In this document: positions 60,038 through 64,000 of the stretch, piece by piece
How positions within the stretch are numbered: position 1 is the first letter of the stretch
Layout: each line of letters begins with the position of its first letter
NCBI RefSeq assembly: GCF_028554725.1
Contig: NC_071669.1
Coordinates: 9,944,501-10,008,500 of the forward strand
Length of the DNA stretch: 64,000 nt
Direction: 5' to 3'
Source: Zeugodacus cucurbitae
Lineage: Eukaryota; Arthropoda; Insecta; Diptera; Tephritidae
Program-made: the position numbers and the translations under genes
The notes under the pieces: generated by a model
What the model saw: only the letters and a program-made list of their open reading frames with translations
Told to the model about the DNA's origin: nothing
Databases searched by the model: none

Positions 60038-62458
60038 ATGAAGTTAACTATCGTTCTTTTGGCCCTCGTTGGCCTGGTGGCCGCCGCAAGCGTTTCTTCG
60101 CCCAAAAAGGTTACAGTAGCCGATCGAGAATTCTTGGAAAGACAGAAGTTTCTCTTTGAAATCGTATACCGTGTGGAGGATCCACTAATGTTCGAGGAGC
60201 ACATCAAGACCGGACACGCTTTCGTCTATGACAAGGCACATTACACCGTAAGTTTCAATTGATTTCGAATACATTTCTCTGCACAAGAAGCTAATATTAT
60301 ATACGCATACATCTTGCGATTTCAGCACTACGATCATCATATGGAGAAATTCTACGAATCCTACAAAATGGGTGCACTCTTGCCTAGAGGAGAATTCTTT
60401 GGTGCGCTCGTTAAGACACACTACAAACAAGCTTACGGTCTATTCAACTTCTTCTACTACGCCAAGGATTGGGAAACCTTCCAAGCCAATGTCGCATGGG
60501 CTCGTATCCATGTCAACGAAGGCATGTTCGTCTATGCTTTAACTTTGGCTGTTATCCATCGTGATGACTTCAAGGGTCTGATATTGCCATCCATCTACGA
60601 AATCTTCCCACAATATTTCTTCAACAGCAAATTCATTTATGAAGCTGAGAAATTCGATTACCAGGCCTGGAGTAAATACATTCAATACGAGAAGGAATTG
60701 CACGATGTCTACCACAAGGAAAACCGTTACTACAATCAGGGCTATTTCTATGTCAAGGACTTCAAGATTTACCAATGGTGGAGACTTATGGGTCTGGGTG
60801 AACAGTGGTACGCTGTCGAGAAGAGCTACCCTCTACGTGAAAACTCGTACGAATTTGTTTCTGACGATAAATATGTGTCTTTAATGAAGAATATCAACAT
60901 GTTCTGGCATCCGGTTGACTACACACGTGACATTAAATACTACAACGAACACTCTGCCTTGTCTTACTTCACTGAGGATTTGGGTTGGAACTCGTACTGG
61001 TACTATTTGAACATGGATTACGCTTTCTTCTTGGATGGTGAAACTTTCGGTTTGAACAAGGATCGTCGTGGTGAATGGTGGTTGTACAATGTTGATCAAA
61101 TCTTGAGCCGTTACTATTTCGAACGTTTGTCTCATGGTTTCGGTGAAATCGATGAATTCTCCTGGAATCACGCTTACGAATATGGATATGATTCCCAACT
61201 TATTTCCTACAATGGTGTTGGTTTCAGCTCCCGCAGCAATTACTTCCATCGTCAATCTTATGGCAAATACGACTTGTTGAACCAAATCCAAAGCGCCCTC
61301 AAGCGTATCTATGATATCATCGACTACGGATACTACACCACCGTTGATGGACACAAAATCGATATGCGCAAACCGGAATCTATTGAGTACATCGGAAGTT
61401 ACATGCAATCGAATGTCGATACCTTCGACAAATACTTCTTCAGCTATTGGTATATGTTGAGCCATATGTACTTCGCTGATGTGGACTATAACGATTTTGA
61501 TGCACATCCCAATGTATTCCTCAACTTCGAAACCATGATGCGTGATCCAATGTTTTACAGCTTCTACAAGGTAATTACCGATGTCTACTATCGTTTCAAT
61601 TATCACTTCCACCCATACACACACGACGAACTTGAAGCCCCTGGAGTTCAAGTTAAGGATGCCAGCGTTAGTGAATTGGTCACCTATTTCGATTTGGTTG
61701 ATATTGATGTTACCAACTTGTTGAACGACAAAATGGTATTCGATGATGGTAAATTCGTATGGGACAAATCATTGTTGGCTCGTCAAATTCGTCTCAATCA
61801 CAAACCATTCCACTACGACCTTACTGTTGAATCCGATAAGGCACAGAAGGTTGTCATTCGTACATTTTTGGGTCCTAAATTCGACGAATATGGACGTATT
61901 ATTCCACTGAGTGATAACCGCATGAACTTCATTGAATTGGATGAATTCGTCTATGAAGTGGTCGCTGGCGAGAATGTCATCAAACGTTCATCTGAAGAAT
62001 TCTACTGGAATGTTAAGGACCGCACCACCTACACCGAATTGTATCACTATGTGATGGCTGCCTACGACGGTAAATACGAATTGCCTTTGGACATTAGCGA
62101 ACCACACTGCGGATTCCCAGATCGTCTGATCTTACCCAAGGGTTGGGAGAGTGGTTTCCCAGTACAGTTCTTCTTCATCGTTGCCCCCTACGATGGCACT
62201 GTCGAACAGTATGCTAACTTTGATTACACCTACTATTGCGGCATTGGTTCCGGTGCACGTCACGTTGATAGCAAACCATTCGGCTATCCATTCGATCGTC
62301 CCATCGATGAGTCGCAATTCTTCGTACCCAATGTTTACTTCAAGGATGTGAGCATCTATCACAATGATACATTGAAACAATACTACGAGAACTACAAGAA
62401 CTACGGTCATTTCGATTACAACTTCTACAATCATTACTACACCAAATACTTCAATTAG
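60038..62458 (+). CDS. Lsp1: Larval serum protein 1-type hexamerin D (A/C mosaic)
   Basis: Exons 60038-60247 and 60326-62458 with a 78-nt intron, 780 aa, intact. Domain order as in gene A. The gene is a patchwork. The 5' half of exon 1 (SSPKKVTVADREFLERQ) matches C. The end of exon 1, the entire intron and the start of exon 2 match A, the intron base for base. Residues about 75-430 are mainly C-like. About 435-530 is A-like (DKYFFSYW, DPMFYS, FNYHFHPY, VDIDVTN). The C-terminal region is C-like (EQYANFDYTYYCGIGSG). This indicates gene conversion or recombination among paralogues. The 'gctggctgtgga' 3' UTR block of A-C is absent. Confidence 0.95.
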
Positions 62459-62624
62459 AGCGCGTGATCAGTTGAGTCTGACCGATGACGTAACGATATG
62501 AAATTGGCTATTTTTAAGGAAATAATGGAAATCTTGTCAATCAAAAGCACTGTGATGAGGTTCTAACGCCTACTTATGCATTGAACATCAAGTGTAAATT
62601 TAGTCATTAAGTTGTAATGAAGCA

Positions 62625-62673
62625 AATAAAAATAAAAATAAAAAAAATGCAACTAATTGCCAAGGCAATTCAA
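62625..62673 (+). terminator. Poly(A) signal and conserved 3' motif, gene D
   Basis: AATAAA at 62625-62630 and AATTGCCAAGGCAATTCAAA at 62654-62673, the most diverged of the four copies. Confidence 0.7.
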
Positions 62674-62990
62674 AACTTAAATATGTGTGTATGTTCTGGA
62701 ATAGTTACTTAAAGCTATTTAAAAGTAAAGATAAGTACTGAAAGTTTTGGCAAAAGCGCGTATAAAATATGAAGCCGCTTGCGGCATATTGAATAGGGAT
62801 TTAAAAACAATCTGGAAATAATTAGATAAATGGAAGTGAAAATGAGAGAATCTCAGAAAATGAAGTCATCACATGACCTTCTCAAATCTGTAATCAATGA
62901 AGTCGAATTCTCACAATAATCAAGTCTACTTGAGCGAAACCAGATTTATATTCGATATACATTTTTATTTCAAGAAAAGATTAGTAGTTT
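62674..62990. other. Downstream flank of hexamerin D
   Basis: No recognised feature. Confidence 0.5.
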
Positions 62991-63710
62991 AGTTTGGTTT
63001 GCTAGGCATCAACCCTGCAAAAACAACCATTGTCCCATTCACTAGACGTAGAACCCTGTTGGGTCTAAGGACCAAGCTTAGCGGAAGTGATGAGTTTTCT
63101 AACGAGGTGAAATATCACTGGACTCTTCACTTCGCTGAAATATACATGTGGACAATACGGTTGCCAAAGCTAGCAAGGCACTTATGGTGTGCTGGACTTG
63201 AGGCTGCAGTCCACACTCGTTAGATGGGTATACACCATAATAGTTAGACCTATAATCACGTACGGAGCAGTGGCAAGGATCATAACATCCAGGAACAAGA
63301 TGGAGATCGACTAGATGCTTTCTCTAGCTGTTCTTCCCAGAGACTATGACACATGAGAGAGACAATTTTTACTAGGAGATTTGAGATCACCTTAGGAAAT
63401 ATAGGTGAAGGGGGCAGTCGAGCATTCGAGGCGTTACTCAAAAGCTGCGCGCTGCACTGGTACACTGACGGATCTAAAACATCTGAAGGCATAGGTGCAG
63501 GCATTTAAGTCCCGCTTGGTCAGGGAATGCATAGATAGACATAACTATCTATCAACGTACAAAAGAGTTCCCCTAATCTGGGTGCCGGGACATAAAGGGA
63601 TAGAAGGTAACAAGCCAGCGGACGAACTGCTTCGTACAGCAGCTTCAACTAAACTGCTAGGTCATGAACCTTTTTTGGCAATAAGCATCATTTGGTTCTG
63701 ACTTTAACAC
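62991..63710 (+). pseudogene. Degenerate LINE RT/RNase H fragment F3
   Basis: GINPAKTTIVPFTRRR near 63005 is a typical post-catalytic reverse transcriptase segment of I/Jockey-group LINEs. RNase H follows: WYTDGSKTSEGIGAGI from about 63458 with the catalytic Asp present but a stop soon after. VPLIWVPGHKGIEGNKPADE at about 63560-63630 is in another frame. Multiple frameshifts make it non-functional. Confidence 0.8.
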
Positions 63711-64000
63711 ACTAGAACATCTCGTTAAAGAGCCGTCGGTGGCAAAAAAAATTCCAAATATTGATGCCTTTTTGATAAAATAAGAACCGCATGGCAAACA
63801 GTATAAGTGGCGCATTGTCGGGGTTATAAACCAAGGATTATAAAACCAAATACTAACTACAAATATATATACGTATATTTTCCATTATCAAAAAAAAAAA
63901 ATATATTGAATATTGAAACATGAATTTTGAATAATTTGTTTTCTATTGTTTTTTAAATTGTCCATATGTTTAAATAAAATTAGCGAATAAAGTATGAACA
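63711..64000. other. A+T-rich window end
   Basis: No recognised feature. Confidence 0.5.

Overview
The window looks like nuclear DNA of a higher fly (Diptera, Brachycera), most likely a tephritid fruit fly. It carries intron-containing genes with GT-AG splice sites, a tandem cluster of arylphorin-type hexamerins (larval serum protein 1 / calliphorin type), very A+T-rich non-coding DNA, and a dense load of insect DNA transposons and non-LTR retroelement remnants. The species is inferred from these features, not read from a diagnostic marker.

Layout. 1-23.7 kb is a gene desert: simple repeats, small terminal-inverted-repeat elements, tandem repeats, one doubtful exon (4146-4564), and two arrays of the heptamer GCTGAAT. 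The first array (1803-2898) reads GCTGAAT on the + strand. The second (7070-8358) reads ATTCAGC. The two arrays share one spacing lattice. 23.7-40.2 kb holds two tandem paralogous SLC22-type organic cation transporters (582 and 581 aa). Each has six exons, and the four internal exons have identical lengths in both genes. Their large introns have collected mariner, pogo/Tigger-like, MITE and LINE remnants, including one mariner split by a nested repeat. A 21-bp minisatellite lies between the two genes. 40.6-41.5 kb is a broken LINE reverse transcriptase.

44.3-62.7 kb holds four same-strand hexamerin genes (780, 778, 780 and 780 aa). Each has a TATA box, a short leader, a 70-codon first exon carrying the signal peptide, one 78-95 nt intron and a 708-710-codon second exon. 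Degenerate RNase H-bearing LINE fragments follow genes B, C and D, and a dead Tc1-like transposon sits between C and D. The fourth gene is a patchwork of the first and third, which points to gene conversion.

Functionally, the hexamerins are expected to be fat-body-secreted storage proteins that assemble as hexamers in larval haemolymph and supply aromatic amino acids for metamorphosis. The SLC22 proteins are expected plasma-membrane carriers with undetermined substrates. Nothing in the sequence links the two families beyond adjacency. The least explained signal is the pair of oppositely oriented GCTGAAT arrays.
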